Positions 34,096 through 47,492 of a DNA stretch of 64,000 bases are shown here, in pieces. The first letter of the stretch is position 1, and every line of letters starts with the position of its first letter. The notes beneath the pieces were generated by a model. The model was not told the DNA's origin and ran no database searches. It worked only from the letters and a program-made list of their open reading frames with translations. Position numbers and translations under genes: made by a program. The DNA is from Morinoia aosen (taxonomy: Eukaryota; Arthropoda; Malacostraca; Amphipoda; Talitridae), in the NCBI GenBank assembly GCA_030386875.1, contig CM059564.1, forward strand, positions 49,000,075 to 49,064,074, in the 5' to 3' direction.

Positions 34096-36829
34096 TCTTA
34101 CAGAGCGGCTAATTCTACTTTCAGCAAATTAACACGCACGTAGAACTAATAATTCTTTTTCAACGAACCGTTCACTTCCTGTGGGTATAAAAATAGTACC
34201 ATTATCTAGGAGCTAAAATGCAGCAATTTAGGGAATAACGCACAGTTGTCGTAATGTATCTATACGGGTTTAATTCACTGTAAATTCTGGTGTTGGAAAT
34301 TATACCACAGTGGCAAATCAAAGAAAGTTGTAAGGCATCGCGCTAATATTTCAGAGCTACTCAGGTAATTTGATAGTACTACTTGTTTGAGAAGACATAT
34401 TGTTTAGAGAAATGAAAACAACCTTTTCAACATTTTTCAGGTGAATAGAACCTCACTTTCCACATTTTATTAAGAAGCTGCAGAAGCGGGATATCCGTAT
34501 TAAATGTTGTCTTCAGCATCAACTTGAGTAGACATGTCCGTTCGGCAAATTTGTGTTATGGACAGTGACTAAGTAATTACTAATAAAACGTTAGCAAACC
34601 TTCAACGGCTCACATCTGAATAGGAAATATGAACTCGGCGACCTAAAATATAGATTTGGTCCAAAGCAGGAGAGCAATTTTCTATTTTTCATCACTTTAC
34701 TGCCTAAGCCTGAATCAAAACAAGAAATGTTTAAAATGCTTCGTAGTTCGATAATGTTATTTTTAGCATCAGCATTATTTTTATTTCCTGCACCTTCCAC
34801 TTACGGCATTCACGATGAGGTAATTTCAAGATTTGAGTCCCACTGACGAATGCCAGCCTAAACTCCACACATAAATTATTAATCCATGCTAGGCAATCAC
34901 GGTTCTCTTCTAAATTCAATTCCATGTTTTTTCAAGCTTAAAGCATGGATAGTAGGTAGGACGAGTTCAAGTTAGGGTAAGTTAACTTCAGCTTGGTTTA
35001 AGTAAGGTTAGTTTTGAAACATTTAAGTAGACAAAATAATTTTGCATTACGAGTGAACGTTACGATATCCAAATTTTGTTTACGGTCATTTCTTATGGCT
35101 ATGTTTTGGGTTTATTTACGAAAGGCAAAGTTGAATGTAATTTTATGGTAGCGATATCATGTATTAAAAATTAAACAATACTTAAAAACAGGGATATTTG
35201 GCCGGTAACCCTAAACACACGATGATAATTGTTTTTCCTCTAAAAATTATTATATTAACTCTCCTATACTTCACAAAACGCTTCAAACGGCTCCTAAGTT
35301 ACAGGGGCAGAGCCGAGCTCAACACGGCAGCAGCGCAAGAACGAAGATTTTTTTATTATTGGCTGATAAACTTTAGATAAAAAACTCTTATACACCTAGA
35401 GAAAGATGAATCGTCAAGGATTTATTTTCTGAACATCAATAATACTGAGGCACATGACTGAGTTACAGTTCTTTAGTCCCGGTCTGTACAAACATTTCAG
35501 GTTATCGTCTGATAGTCATCTCCTGCATGTGACATGTCCCACACCGAGTGGGCTGAGGGCCATCAAATAACGTCTAGTTTTTAATTTTATGATATAAGCA
35601 TATCTCCTTCAGATAACATTATTTGTACCTAAAAGAAACTCTTAAGTCTTTTATTAAAAACAATGGCTCTGCCGCATTTTAGAGATCATAATAAAATTTG
35701 AGTTTAATCAAAAACGGAACACTTTGTGGGAAAGTAGGGAGCAATGATTCTGGTTCACCACTGAAATCACTGGTGAACACAAAAAAATATATATTTTTAC
35801 GACTGCAGCTTAGAAAACGAACTGCCACTTATTTAATAAGCTTATAAATATCATTCCAAATCATTTATTCCACAAACCCACAATAAATTAAAGTTTTCAG
35901 AATGTGTTATTAAAATATTTTCAACATTGTTTGCTTTTCTTCATACGAGTGAGACTCAATGGCAATTATTAATATAGACGCGCTCTCCAAACAAAATACA
36001 AAAATCATTTGCTCCTTATTTCATCCTTTGCTACACCCATCACATGCAACCTTTCGGCGATGACTGTCTTATGATAAAGATGAGTGTTTTGAACAGCAGA
36101 GGTTAGACAAACAGCCCAGAACGAGGGCTCATACCAATCGAGTATTTATTCCCCAAGAATATAATACGCAATCACATGAAATATTTCACACCCTTAATTG
36201 CTTACATCTAATGGAAAGCGATCACATGTTAATAAATCAGCCTCATCAGTTAACTATCAATCAAGAGAAAGAATGAAATCAATAGAAGTGTGACAGCGTG
36301 GGAACAATTTCCTCGTGAAACTTGAAAAACCAACAAGGAAAAAACAACCTTCGAGTCTGACATTCACCAATCACTCAGACTCGAGTTCCTTTTCAGCACA
36401 CACAGATATGAGCTCTGAGACCCTAAATTGCGCTCCGATAATGTCATGTTCTTTAGATACGCACGAATCTACCGCTACATATCTTCCTTCGGAATATTGA
36501 TGCATTTTGAATATACTGGAACATTTCAGAACGACTCGACATGTACTGCAACTGGATGAAATACCTTACGAGAAAAAGGGCTTGGGGATCAGAGAGGTAA
36601 TTTCCTAACGAGTGAGTATGGGGATGAGAGAGGGAGGGGAAGAATTTTCCCCATTTAATCTACTTATTGTGTGTTGATTACTTCGTTTGTGCTCCTGAAT
36701 TTCAAGTCTGTAAGAGTCATTTACTAATATCGATTTTACGCATGGTTCCTCGTTGGTAAAACATTTTGTAATTACTTAACATTCTTGCGAAAATATTAGC
36801 AAGCTTTGGCTTTCTACCTAAAATAACTA
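34096..36829. other. Gap between acyltransferases B and C, distal part
   Basis: AT-rich intergenic sequence. No transposon signature or domain-bearing frame is seen. A short run of TTAGGTTAGG-like degenerate words occurs near 34,960-35,020. Confidence 0.4.
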
Positions 36830-36830
36830 C

Positions 36831-37021
36831 CTGTAAGACTGCAGTCAGATAAATTAAATTTGCTGACGAAATGACTTTTCACTTCTTTTTCAAAATCTAT
36901 CAGTTGCTGGTAAACGATGGATTGGCCTGAGCAGGTTACGAGGCTTTGACATGAGTGCGGAGAAGCTTTTGAAATAGTTTTGTTGTTCTGAACTCCCACG
37001 CAACATGAGACCGCTGTATGC
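36831..37021 (-). CDS. Candidate orphan exon, Cys-rich, function unknown
   Basis: The minus strand is open for about 60 codons between an acceptor-like ATACAG and a donor-like TTACAG|GTAGTT. It encodes a segment with five cysteines (VSCCVGVQNNK, then HSCQSLVTCSG, then ending NLSDC). A related ATGAGACCGCTG motif occurs in the gap between genes D and E (about 50,285). No domain is recognised. It could be chance; it lies 3' of gene C on the same strand. Confidence 0.25.
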
Positions 37022-38939
37022 ACATCGCAATAGTTTGATATGTCATAAAAAAAATCACAAAATGCCCTCAACCGAAGAATTCCTCAGTAAAAGGTAAAGA
37101 AATTCAACGATTGCTCGAGGATCGGTCTCACATTTCTTGCTGTCTAGAATCTATGATGTGCACGCAGCATATTATTTTAATTATAATTTACCCACAATTA
37201 CCGTAAAGACAAATAACAATGAAAAGAAGGCCTATTTCAAAGGCAGGGATGACCTCGAAGGTGACACTGGAACCGTTCCTCCAAATCTTACGAAACATTC
37301 GCTCGCAAGTGGAAGAGTACTTTATCCACGATGCTCTTTGCAAGGTCAGTCGATGTGTACCGCGTGTTGTAGTCAAAAGAGAACACTAATTTTCCTCGAA
37401 ACGTTTGGAGAAAGAAAATATTGTTCACCTTGTGCGAATGAAAGCATGAAGACCTTCTGATCTGCAAAGCTTTGACGTGGAAGTTTTCGCTCCCGTCGGG
37501 TCTGAGGAAAAGATTGGTCACGTTTCCCATGTTTGAGGTGTTGTACACTGTTAAGCAAAGACTTTTATTCTTGTATATATCAGCCGATTTCTTCACTGGT
37601 GGAAACTTCTCGGCATCCAGTTCATTCATGTAGAACATGTGCTTGCCATTCACATTTTCATGGAAGGTTTTATGAAACTGACGAGCACTGTCCCAGAGAT
37701 TCGACTGGATAACTTTCTCCACTGGGAACAGAATCCTCACAGATCCGATTTGGGGTCCGAACAGCTTTTCGCCCTCGCAGTCCCAGTATCTTCTTTCGTT
37801 CAGATCGTGATAAGATACGATGTCGTATGTTTCTCTCTCCATCCTTGCCTCTCGGAACATTTCTACAAACGCTGAATGAAGTATGGAACAAAATCCAGAG
37901 TGAACGCTCACTTTTTCCGCTTTCATTTTTTTCAAGAGACCAGACGTAGTTGCCTCATCCAATTCAGTAAAAAGCGTCAGAATTTCGGGGCTTTGGTCTC
38001 CATTATTCGGAGGGTACGCTTTCGTTAACAACGATCCAGCGTCAGTCATCGCATTATAACCGTTTCTCATTTTACGATCCACGTCAGGTTTCGTGCGTAG
38101 AATGGTCTGGACTTCCTCAACCAGCTTGTCGTGGTGCTCTGACCCGACGTGGGTGGCCAACTGCTCGCTGTCATCGATGGTGCTGCCATCAATGACGCTG
38201 TCCAACAGACTGAGGAAGAACCCGCACATGCGTATGAAGGAATGACCGTCCGTGATGGAGTGATGCAAACCAAACAAGATGCGGTACACGTGGCTGAAGG
38301 CATCGTCCGCGTCAAATTGCGATGGCTCCAACGCAGGCATCACCGTAACGCGCCAGAGGGGGCCAGTCTTCACGTCGTACAACTTGCGGGTCTCTTCTAT
38401 GTATACAGAGTCAAACACTTCAGGAGACGTCAGCCACTGTGGTAGACTGGGCAAATTAGTTTGTGTTCCGTTCAAAGTGTCGTTTTCTAATAAAAGATTT
38501 ATCATAGAGAATTATACTTTGGCATGTAGGGAAACAAATGGAGCTATAAAGAATCTATCATTCTCTTTGTTACTACAAAGCCATTTAATTAAGAAAATAT
38601 TCAGAGCCTAGATTTCACACACACATGTCATAATTTTTGTTAATCTGAACCAGGGATTCCCAACCTTTCTCTGATCTTGTACCTCTTCAATATTTCAACA
38701 GATTGGCATGTATCCCTTATATCTTATGATATGAAGGGTAGTATATATATAATGTATTCAGTGAAATATGTAAACAACTAAATGGAATTAAAACATTTAT
38801 ACACAGTTATCGTTTTTTAACATGAAATGAGCCCTTCACCTATGCAAATATACTCGTTTGGGTACCCTCCCACACGTTGGGAACCCCTGATGTTAATGAT
38901 CATTGAGAAATGAAACTGTTCACGGTATTCGATGTGACA

Positions 38940-39310
38940 GATTAGATTAGATTATAAGTTAGTTTAAGCCTCCCTAACCGCTGCAAAAATAGAGCGTATC
39001 GAAGAGAGGAAGGAGGAAGGCACCATTTAGTATGGAGATAAGAAAATGAGGAATCTATGCAAAAAGGGCATAGAAACAGTAAGATGGGAAAGAAGTTCAT
39101 GAAATAAGATAAAAGTTGAAGAAGAAAGTCAGAGGTGCTGAAAAAACAGGACAGTAGTGAACCGAAAAAAGGTTGTCCTTAACATAACAAAAAACATTTT
39201 ATTTCAACAAAAAGAAGGCCTACCTAACTCTCAGCTCGGGCCCTCACATGGTTCCCCTGGGAGCGCTAATTCCCATAGATACAATAGTTGTATCCCCCTG
39301 AGGGGTTCGA
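38940..39310 (+). repeat. Dispersed ~350-bp repeat family, full copy (intron 2 of C)
   Basis: Starts AGATTAGATTATAAGTTAG and TTTAAGCCTCCCTAACC, then GAGAGGAAGGAGGAAGG, CACCATTTAGTATGGAG, GGAATCTATGC, GAAGAAAG, AACAGGACAG, TTAGCTCGGGCCCTCAC-type and GGGAGCGCTAATTCCCATAG blocks, and a terminal ATACAATAGTTGTAT palindrome with CCCCCTGAGGGG. It has no open frame. It behaves like a SINE or a non-autonomous retroelement but has no clear RNA polymerase III box. Confidence 0.8.
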
Positions 39311-39446
39311 TGTGACACACCTGGATCTGAGCCTTTATTTTCAAGTATAGTGGAGCGTTAATAATTATAATCAGTGGAAGTGAAGGTAACTCATTTTTAA
39401 AAGAATAATTGTCTTATTTAAAACAGTCAATAAGTAAAAATATTTA

Positions 39447-39480
39447 CGGACGTTTTGACCTCGGGGGTCATTATCACCAA
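39447..39480 (-). ncRNA. Second hammerhead-like (Penelope-type) motif, degraded
   Basis: On the minus strand TGATAATGACC is followed by CCCG and AGGTCA, then AAACGTCC. The order resembles the core/stem II/GAAAC arrangement of Penelope-like terminal repeats and is analogous to the motif at 13,359. Core bases are mutated. Confidence 0.25.
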
Positions 39481-40753
39481 AGAAACAAGAAAAAATTAGT
39501 CAACTGTAAATTAAACTATATCAAAATAGTGAGAGAAACGTACGTATGAAAATAGTCAAAATCGATTTAGTATAAGTACTACACCAGTGGCAAAAGGAAT
39601 ACTGATTGCATGTGTGTTAAACAGGTTTATTTTCAAATTGAACATCGGTTATAAAATGCAGAGATTCATATGAACTCAGATAGAGCAAATAACTTTAATA
39701 TCCTCTAATCAAACTGGAAGGTCACTCTTCTTTGTATGAGAGCGGGCTGAGGAATGTGAAGGTACAGAAAGGAACTGGTTGGTCCTTAAACTTCTGCCGG
39801 TATGCTCAGCAACACGAACACCGAGGGCTCAAGCAGTTGAGCCCACGTACTATACGCTTATATGCTTCAATGTTTCTAAAACCCGTTTTCATTGTAGCCT
39901 ATGCCAAGACGATAATGAATCGGGGGGTTAAGCATAACACTGGGGATGAATTTTGAACGACTCCGAGTATACAGTTACTGAACCAGCATAAAAAACTGTC
40001 AATAGGAATAAATTATCAACAAGTATATCACAATTGTGAAGAATTTCAAAACCTGCAACAAAATTTTTTCTTCTTTCATTCTGCACATCCACCACTCGCC
40101 CTCCTCATCCTCCTCTAAGCATACCCTGAAGTTTGGTAATTTTCTGTGTAAAACGGGTTATGAAAGTTACTGTTGAAACGAATGTATGAAAAACTGAGAA
40201 GAGAAATTTTAAAAATATTAAAACTGAAGCTTTCGAAGCTAGATGCGTTTTAGTGGAAAGTATTATGCAACGAAAAAAATGTTCATTTGCATTGTAAAAC
40301 ACAAAAATTATAGTAAGTAAGCCCAAAATGTAAAAAGTTTGCAGGAAGCCAAGCAAAGAAAAGAAAAAACATTCGATAATCAGATAAAACTTTTGTATTT
40401 GAGAAAAGACTACGCACTGTTTTTTTTCAAAACGACAGAGCGCTAATTTCTGTAAATATTGCCATTTTAGGACGGAACAAAATTTATTGAATAAAGTATA
40501 CGATAGATAATTTCGGAATACATGCGACCGAAAATACTTCCTATAATCAAGTTAAGAGAATTCATAGAGGACAACTAAACTGACCTGTAGATATGCTGCA
40601 AGGCTGTGCGGACGGTGCCCTGCTGCAAGGGCCACCCACCGTCAGGCAGTACACAGAGAAATTAGCCTTGTTATCGTGCAAAAATTGGAAGAACTTTTCC
40701 AACGGAGTTAGATTCCGCAGGACGCGGTCTTTGAAGTCACTTGAATCGCTCAT

Positions 40754-43416
40754 GTTTATTAAAAAAGATAAAAATGCGTAGAAAGTTGCTGCTATCAACT
40801 GTAATGGAAAAAAAAACAAATTGAACGATGAAAGATTTACTATACTGCAGAAAAATCATAAAAGGTTCACTAGAAAATTCATTTCTGAATCGCCGAGAGC
40901 AAGCAGCGCGGAAAAACTAAATATTTTTTACTAATGTCTTATTTGTATAACACCCAGGAAACTTTTAGATCATCTCAAAGTTATATTTATCATTCTTTAG
41001 AATGTATACAAAAATTAATTTAAATTACACTAGTAAGTAGATATTAATATGTTTGGTCATATCAATTCACGCATATTTGCATAATAGTTGACATGACCAA
41101 CCAACAGCAATTCCAACACGCAGCATTTAATTAAACAAGTATTTTTCTTTCCAAAAGAGACACACCAGACACAGAATGCATTGAAATATACAAAAAATAA
41201 TTTCATCTAATTTCCACACACAAGTCTCATGTCAAAATTGACTTGAAGAAAGAGATGACAACACCTGATAATGGGCCTGGATGATAAATAGGTCCTTAAG
41301 ACCTATTCAATATTGTAGAGCTTAAATTGTTTATCACAAAAATCCTTTCTACGAGAATTTTAACGTATTGATACACAATGTCTATCTTACAGCACTAAGC
41401 TAAATAATTAATACAGTTAAAAACAGTGCATAGAACAAAATTCACTCGTACTAGCACTCTGTAGTCGTAGATCATCTCCAAGCTGATAATCCAGTAGCGC
41501 AGTAAGGGAAGGGCCACGGAGCCATCACCCACACCCGTAATGTTGAACTGGGGGCCAGTTTTAGTCACCGTTTTATGTGAAAGAATAATAAGATTGCTGA
41601 TAATTAATGACTGGGCCCGCGAAATCATTGGCTGGCTGCGCCACTGCTGATAACTAAACCTGCGTCGCAATTGGCGGGCTAGATGATGCGCTAAGGTGGC
41701 GGTAAAAGATATTGTATTCGTATGAGATTCCTCGTAACTAAGTTAGGGATTCATTACATTCATCTGGGAGCGCTAATTCCTACAGATACAATGGTTGTAT
41801 CCCCCTGAGAGGAGAAACGGTAGAAAATTTTAGCACATTGGTTTCCAGAGCTCGTCACGCTGATGAAAAAATATGTATGGTCATAGATCAGAGGAAAGGA
41901 ATGAATAAAAATAAAGACGAAAACGGTCGTGTAGGTGGTCAATTGTACTATACCGCTCTTTAAAAAAAATAAGAAAGAAAAGTAACCAAAGAAACCATAA
42001 GGCCTGTTGATCGATATTGCAAATCTAGCAACAAAACAGATTCTCGCCACCCGTAATGTTGATTCTATGTTGAGTACGATTACTACAGAAAGAACTTGTT
42101 CTACAACACATATCTACGACAGTAGACATTAGCAGTACACCGTATGTATTTCCTCTTAGCTGTATACCGTATGTACTTCCTCCTCCAAAGCGTAACAAAG
42201 GAATCCTACATGAATCAGAAGAGCGTTGAGTGCCCAATCTAAGCAGAATGATGATCCTTTTCACCGCACTTTTTGGAAGCGAAGCGTATAACGCAATGGA
42301 ATTTTCTCTGTTAACTGAAGGGAATTTATTGAAACGCATTGAACTTTTTAAAAACTTTACATTAACAAAAACCTTGGGATTATATATGAACAAAAACCCT
42401 CGATACTTTATTCATAAATGGGAGTATACCATTCCTAAAACAAGTTTTAAGTATAATTTCAGACACCGATAAATTCATCTCGATGATCGGGTGGTAGGCT
42501 ATTTTACTCTGAATATTATTAGTCATTCTAAATTATTATTCTAAATTCGTTCATTCATGGAAAGCAAAGATACACAAAATACATTAAGTTAACTTCAGAC
42601 GCCTATGTATCGCAATTGATTACGAAACCGTTAATCGATTTCGTGATACTTGCGTAGATATTTTAGTCAAAGATTCGCAGATTCGTAGTGCTTAAGTCCC
42701 ACACAATTCAAGCCTCCTGGAGTGCACGCCTGAACTGTTCAAGATTATTTTATCAGTCAGTTCAATCCTCCCTAGCCACATCAAAGGCGATCTTAAGGGA
42801 ATGAAGGCGATATTAAAAGACCTTTTGAACGACAAGAAATCCATGGACACCATGTTCCCTCACAGAATAACCTGCTCATGGAAATTTTGGGAGACAGATA
42901 AAAGGTGAAGAAAAATATTTATTTTCCATTCGGAGAGAATAGCAAGAGAATATTAAGAAGAGCAAGCAGAAAATGCATGAAAACTGAAAAGTGCAGAGCG
43001 GGCACAAAAGGTAGAAGTAATGAAGTCCTTTGTATGTACAGCAGCGGTTACCTAACAAAGTGTTCATTGGGGGCCCCAGTCCCCAATGAGCAAGGGAAAG
43101 TAAGGCAAACCTAAACAGGTGGCTTCCCCATGAGTAAGGCAAACCTAAAAAGGTAGCTTCTTCTACGACACTAAAAAGAATTACTTAAGATGTCATAAGT
43201 AAAGGCCCATCATCAACCTGTCAAAAAATCTTCAGACTAAAGCATGACGAGATTATAACTCAGGGATCTGTTCTTTCTAGAATCTAAGACACGCACTCTA
43301 CAGTGTTTACAAATTCCTCATTTCAGTTCGAAATCAGTGCAAAACAAAACTAAAAAAAAACACTGCATTGGTAGAGCACTTAATAACAACGCAGATGCCA
43401 TCCGTCAGCCAAGATC
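40754..43416. other. Gap between acyltransferases C and D
   Basis: Contains the 3' end of a dispersed repeat copy at about 41,758-41,815 (GGGAGCGCTAATTCCTACAG and the ATACAATGGTTGTAT palindrome). A 122-codon minus-strand open frame at 42,025-42,393 has no recognised domain and overlaps a plus-strand frame. Nothing else is supported. Confidence 0.45.
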
Positions 43417-46400
43417 CTACTTGGCATTCGCTCGCAAATGAACGAGTACTTTATCCACGATACTCTTTGCAAGATCAGTCGATATGTAACGAGTGTTGTA
43501 GTCAAAAGAAAATACTAATTTTCCGCGGAATGTTTGCAGGCAGAAAACATTATTCGTCATGTACGAATGAACAGAAGTGGACCTTCTGATCTGCAGAGCT
43601 TTGACGTGGGAGTGTTCGCTCCCGTCGGGTCTGAGGAAAAGATTGGTCACGTTTCCCATGTTTGAGGTGTTGTACACTGTTAAGCAAGGAATTTTATTCT
43701 TGTACATATCAGCCGAGGTTTTCACTGGTGGAAACTTCTCGGCATCCAGTACATCCATGTAGAACATGTGCTTGCCATTCACATTTTCGTGGAAGGCTTT
43801 GAAGAACCGACGAGCGTTTTCCCAGAGATTTGATTGGATATCTTTCTCCACTGGGAACAGCATACTTAAAAATCCAATATGAGGCCCGAACGAATTTTCT
43901 CCATCACAGCTCCAGTATCTCCTTTCGTTAACGTCGTGATAAGAAACGATGTCGTATGCTTCATTCTTCATTCCCGCCTCTTGGAACATTTCTACAAACG
44001 CTGAGTGAACTATGGAAAAAAATCCTGAGTGAACGCTTACGTTTTCTGACTTCATTTTTTTCACCAGTCTAGATGTAGTTGCCTCATCCAATTCAGTGTA
44101 AAACGACAGAATTTCAGGGTCTTCGTCTCCATTCTTTGGAGGGTACGCTTTCGTTAACAACGATCCAGCGTCAGCAATCGCATTGTAATCGTTTCTCATT
44201 TTACGATCCACGTCAGGTTTCGTGCGTAGAATGGTCTGGACTTCCTCAACCAGCTTGTCGTGGTGCTCTGGTCCGACGTGGGTAGCCAACTGCTCGCTGT
44301 TATCGATGGTGATGCCTTCAATGACGCTGTCCAACAGACTGAGGAAGAACCCGCACATGCGCATGGAGGAATGACCGTCCGTGATGGAGTGATGCAGACC
44401 AAACAAGATGCGGTACACGTGGCTGAAGGCATCGTCCGCGTCAAATTGCGATGGCTCCAACGCAGGCATCACCGTAACGCGCCAGAGGGGGCCGGTCTTC
44501 ACGTCGTACAACTTGCGGGTCTCTTCTATGTATACTGAGTCAAACCCTTCAGAAGATGTCAGCCACTGCAGGAAATAATGCAGATTGAAACATTCTTGCC
44601 CATTTAGTTCTTCTTAAAAGTAAAGCTCACTTAAGAACATAGTACATGGACACATAGAAAAATCAAGCTAAGTTTGAAAAATACTGCATTTCCGTAGATA
44701 CAGCAAAGCAGAACGATTTCAAAACCGTGAGAAATATGGATTTCCATCACGTATCACATTATAGATAAATTTGGGACAAATAATGAGACCAATATGAATA
44801 TATAAGGATTTAAGTCAATAATGAAACATATGCTGCAATATTTGGCGACAGTTTTGGAATTAGTGTATGATGATAAAATTATTTTCAAATTCATGCAGGC
44901 AGGAAACCATTCACTAAAGTCACAATTATTGTGAATGTTATTCTCGCGCTAGGAAACGTTTATGATTATGTGGGACAGAATAGGGATCGCTTTTTTATTG
45001 TTAGGCGGAAATGAAAGGTAGAAAATAATTGCAGAAAAATTAAGGATAATGAAACTTGATTTGTTTTAGATAAAAAAAAAGTGCACAAAATCAAAGAAAA
45101 AATCAATCATCCGATTATATTTTGACAAATTATTGATACCGTCCTTTGTACAATATAAATATATGTTCAAAATAGTTATAAAATAGTCTGAATTTTCTTC
45201 CAAATAATTGCAATAAGATTTTATAATTCGTCAGCGTTTTGTCTGTGTTGATCTTCGTTATTGTAATAAGTTCCCTTCCCCGCCCTCCCAAACTTGAAAA
45301 TATGCAATAGTGTGTGATTATAAAATTTGGGAAAATGAGCAGTTAATGAATGACTTTCGATGACTTCATTGGAGCAAAATTAAACTTGTAGAAATTTGAA
45401 AGAGCCTCTGAGACCAGAAGTGGCACGGTGAATCATTTAAAAAATCTGAGAGGTCTTTACTGATGCAGTACTTGGAAACAATACTTTGTAACTGCAGTTA
45501 CTTTTCTTCTCATCCGCCCGGTACACTTCTTCTTTGAATGGCCTCCGTATGATATATTAGCTCATTAAGAAAATAGTGAAAAATCATGGAGGATTTAGAT
45601 GAACTACAAAGGAAATAGATTTAAGCTGTGTTCACCGTGGCCGAGTGGTCAAGAACGCGCCTTTCTTAAAAGATGTCGGCAGTTCGAATGCCGGCGCTGC
45701 TCGGTGATTTCTTCCCGTTGAGTAAAGGGATAACTCAGGTACAATTCTCCACTTTAACCATGTGTCGGACATGGGTACCGGCTTGACCGGGGGTAACGGT
45801 CAATGCGTCCTGGTGTTAGTTATGAGGCCCTTGAAAAACCAATGTACAAGATGGTCTGTATCAGACTTGATTGATTGGAATAACGCATGCTTCAAGGAGA
45901 ACCATGCAACTTTAGACAAGTAACACATGGATCGCATATATGAAATTTTCACGAACCTGCAATGAGATTTTCTCTTCCCTCATCCTGCACATCCACCACT
46001 CGCCCTCTTCATCCTCCTCAAAGCACACCCTGAAGTTGGGTAATTTTCTGTGCAAAATAGAAAATGTTAATAAAAGTTGGTACATGAGAAACAAATTAAT
46101 AATAAAAGAGAAAGAAAAGGTAAAGCTAAAAAGCATTCGAATTTAATCTTTCGATGTTAAGCATGTTTTACACACGAATAAAAATAAATTAATGAAAAAA
46201 CATGAAATATTTAACGCCCATTAATGTGGCACGAATAGGAAATAAAATGACAAAAAGTATGCAACCGTAGAACATAAAGTATAACCCATGCATTAAACGA
46301 TAAACATAAATATTAAGCATTTGAAAGATTAGACTAGATTATTCGTTAGCTTAAGCCTCCCTATCCTCAACAAATGAGATCCAAAGAGAGGAAGGAAGAA

Positions 46401-47492
46401 GGCACCATTTAGTATGGAGTTAAGGGAACGTGGAAACTATGCAGAGAGGGCATAGAAACAGTAAGATGAGAAAGAAGTTCATGAAACAAGATCAAAGTTG
46501 AAGAAGAAAGTAGTAGGTGCTGAAAAACAGGACAGCAGTGAATCGAAAAAAGATGGTCCGTAGCAAAACAAAAACCTATTTTATTACAACAAAAAGGAAG
46601 CCTACCTAACCTTTAGCTCGGGCCCTTACATAGTCCCCCTGGGAGCGCTAATTCCCAAAGATACAACAGTAGCATTTGAGAGAAGTTTCTTATTAATTAT
46701 ACCCAGGACCTCTAAAAAACAAACCAAGTCTATAGAACGAAAGCATACAAATGAAATTCAAACTAATTTAAATTGAAAAATGCATTTATGAAAATAGAAA
46801 TTTAATACACAAAGTACCTTTTGTTATCAAGTAATAACAATTCATAAATTTAATAATCACGTTCAACTAATTTGAACCACACATTACAGGTAATAATTTT
46901 TGTTTTCTAACTCCACATGCATCAGACGAATTATTGACTTTAGAGCATTCCTTTTATTACCCAACATCACAGATTTCTACGGGGTTTGAACATTCAATCA
47001 TGGTTGGTCTTTCATTTTTAGCAGAAAAAGTTCGCTTTTCATTTTTCATAGAAAGAAATAAAGGCGGACTTGTGCTATCAGAAATCGACGGAAATTTTGC
47101 TCCAAGAACATTAAGCAATTCGAGTTACCAAAGAAAAAGTGAGGGAGGGTTGAGAACTCGTATGTGTTCGTGATAAATTCATCTACAGTGGTTTTCCATT
47201 TTGACTAAAAACGTTTGAGGATTTCAAATTCACCTCATTCGATCTGAATTTAAAAAAATTCGATTCAATTAAATACAAAGTACAGTTCGAGTGTCATATA
47301 AAGCCAGTAAACTGACCTGTAGAGATGCTGCAAGGCTGTGTGGACGGTGCCCTGCTGCAAGGGGGCTCTGGTGGCCACCGTCAGGCAGTACACCGAGAGG
47401 TTGAATTTCCAGTCGTGCGAGAACTGGAAGAACTTTTCCAGAGGAGTGAGCTTCCGCAGAATGCGGTCTTTGAAGTCACTTGAACAGCTCAT
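43417..47492 (-). CDS. Acyltransferase D, condensation/alcohol acetyltransferase-like
   Basis: Exons 47,317-47,492; 45,957-46,047; 43,417-44,565, giving 471 aa. The start MSCSSDFKDRIL aligns with MSVSSDFKDRVL in E and F; an upstream in-frame ATG at 47,501 would add three residues. The motif is HHSITDG at residues 147-153, with the C-terminal FRGKLVFSFDYNTRYIS block near residues 440-456. It is intact in all exons. Intron 2 (about 1.4 kb) carries a tRNA-derived SINE, and intron 1 carries a dispersed-repeat copy. Closest to C, E and F. Likely cytosolic acyltransferase; acyl donor CoA inferred from the superfamily, acceptor unknown. Confidence 0.88.
45633..45895 (+). mobile_element. tRNA-derived SINE in intron 2 of acyltransferase D
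   Basis: The head folds loosely like a Leu/Ser-type tRNA. It has an A box TGGCCGAGTGG at 45,638-45,648, a B box GTTCGAATGCC at 45,682-45,692 inside a CGGCA/TGCCG stem, and CACCG/CGGTG end pairing. A non-tRNA body follows to about 45,895. The anticodon arm is mispaired, so it is not a working tRNA. Orientation is opposite to the host gene. Confidence 0.75.
46325..46675 (+). repeat. Dispersed ~350-bp repeat family, copy in intron 1 of D
   Basis: Same block order as the copy at 38,940: TTAAGCCTCCCTATCC, CACCATTTAGTATGGAG, GAAACTATGCAGAGAGG, TTTAGCTCGGGCCCTTAC and GGGAGCGCTAATTCCC. It is truncated in the terminal palindrome. Confidence 0.8.

Larger units (their letters stand above)
37288..40753 (-). 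pseudogene. Acyltransferase C, frameshifted in exon 1
   Basis: Exons 40,585-40,753; 40,053-40,143; 37,288-38,436. Exon 3 is fully open, with HHSITDG and FRGKLVFSFDYNTRYTS, and exon 2 is intact (KLPNFRVCLEEDEEGEWWMC). Exon 1 is 169 nt against 176 nt in all five paralogues. A 7-base deletion near 40,630 (after CAAGGG on the plus strand) shifts the frame just after the SVYCLTV block, so the ordinary protein cannot be made. This is either a young pseudogene or a sequencing/assembly error, since the rest shows no decay. If corrected, the product would be a normal-length family member. Confidence 0.75.

Noticed and set aside
45633-45705. Functional tRNA gene
   Set aside because: The anticodon stem is mispaired and the acceptor arm is out of register; the body that follows makes it a SINE.
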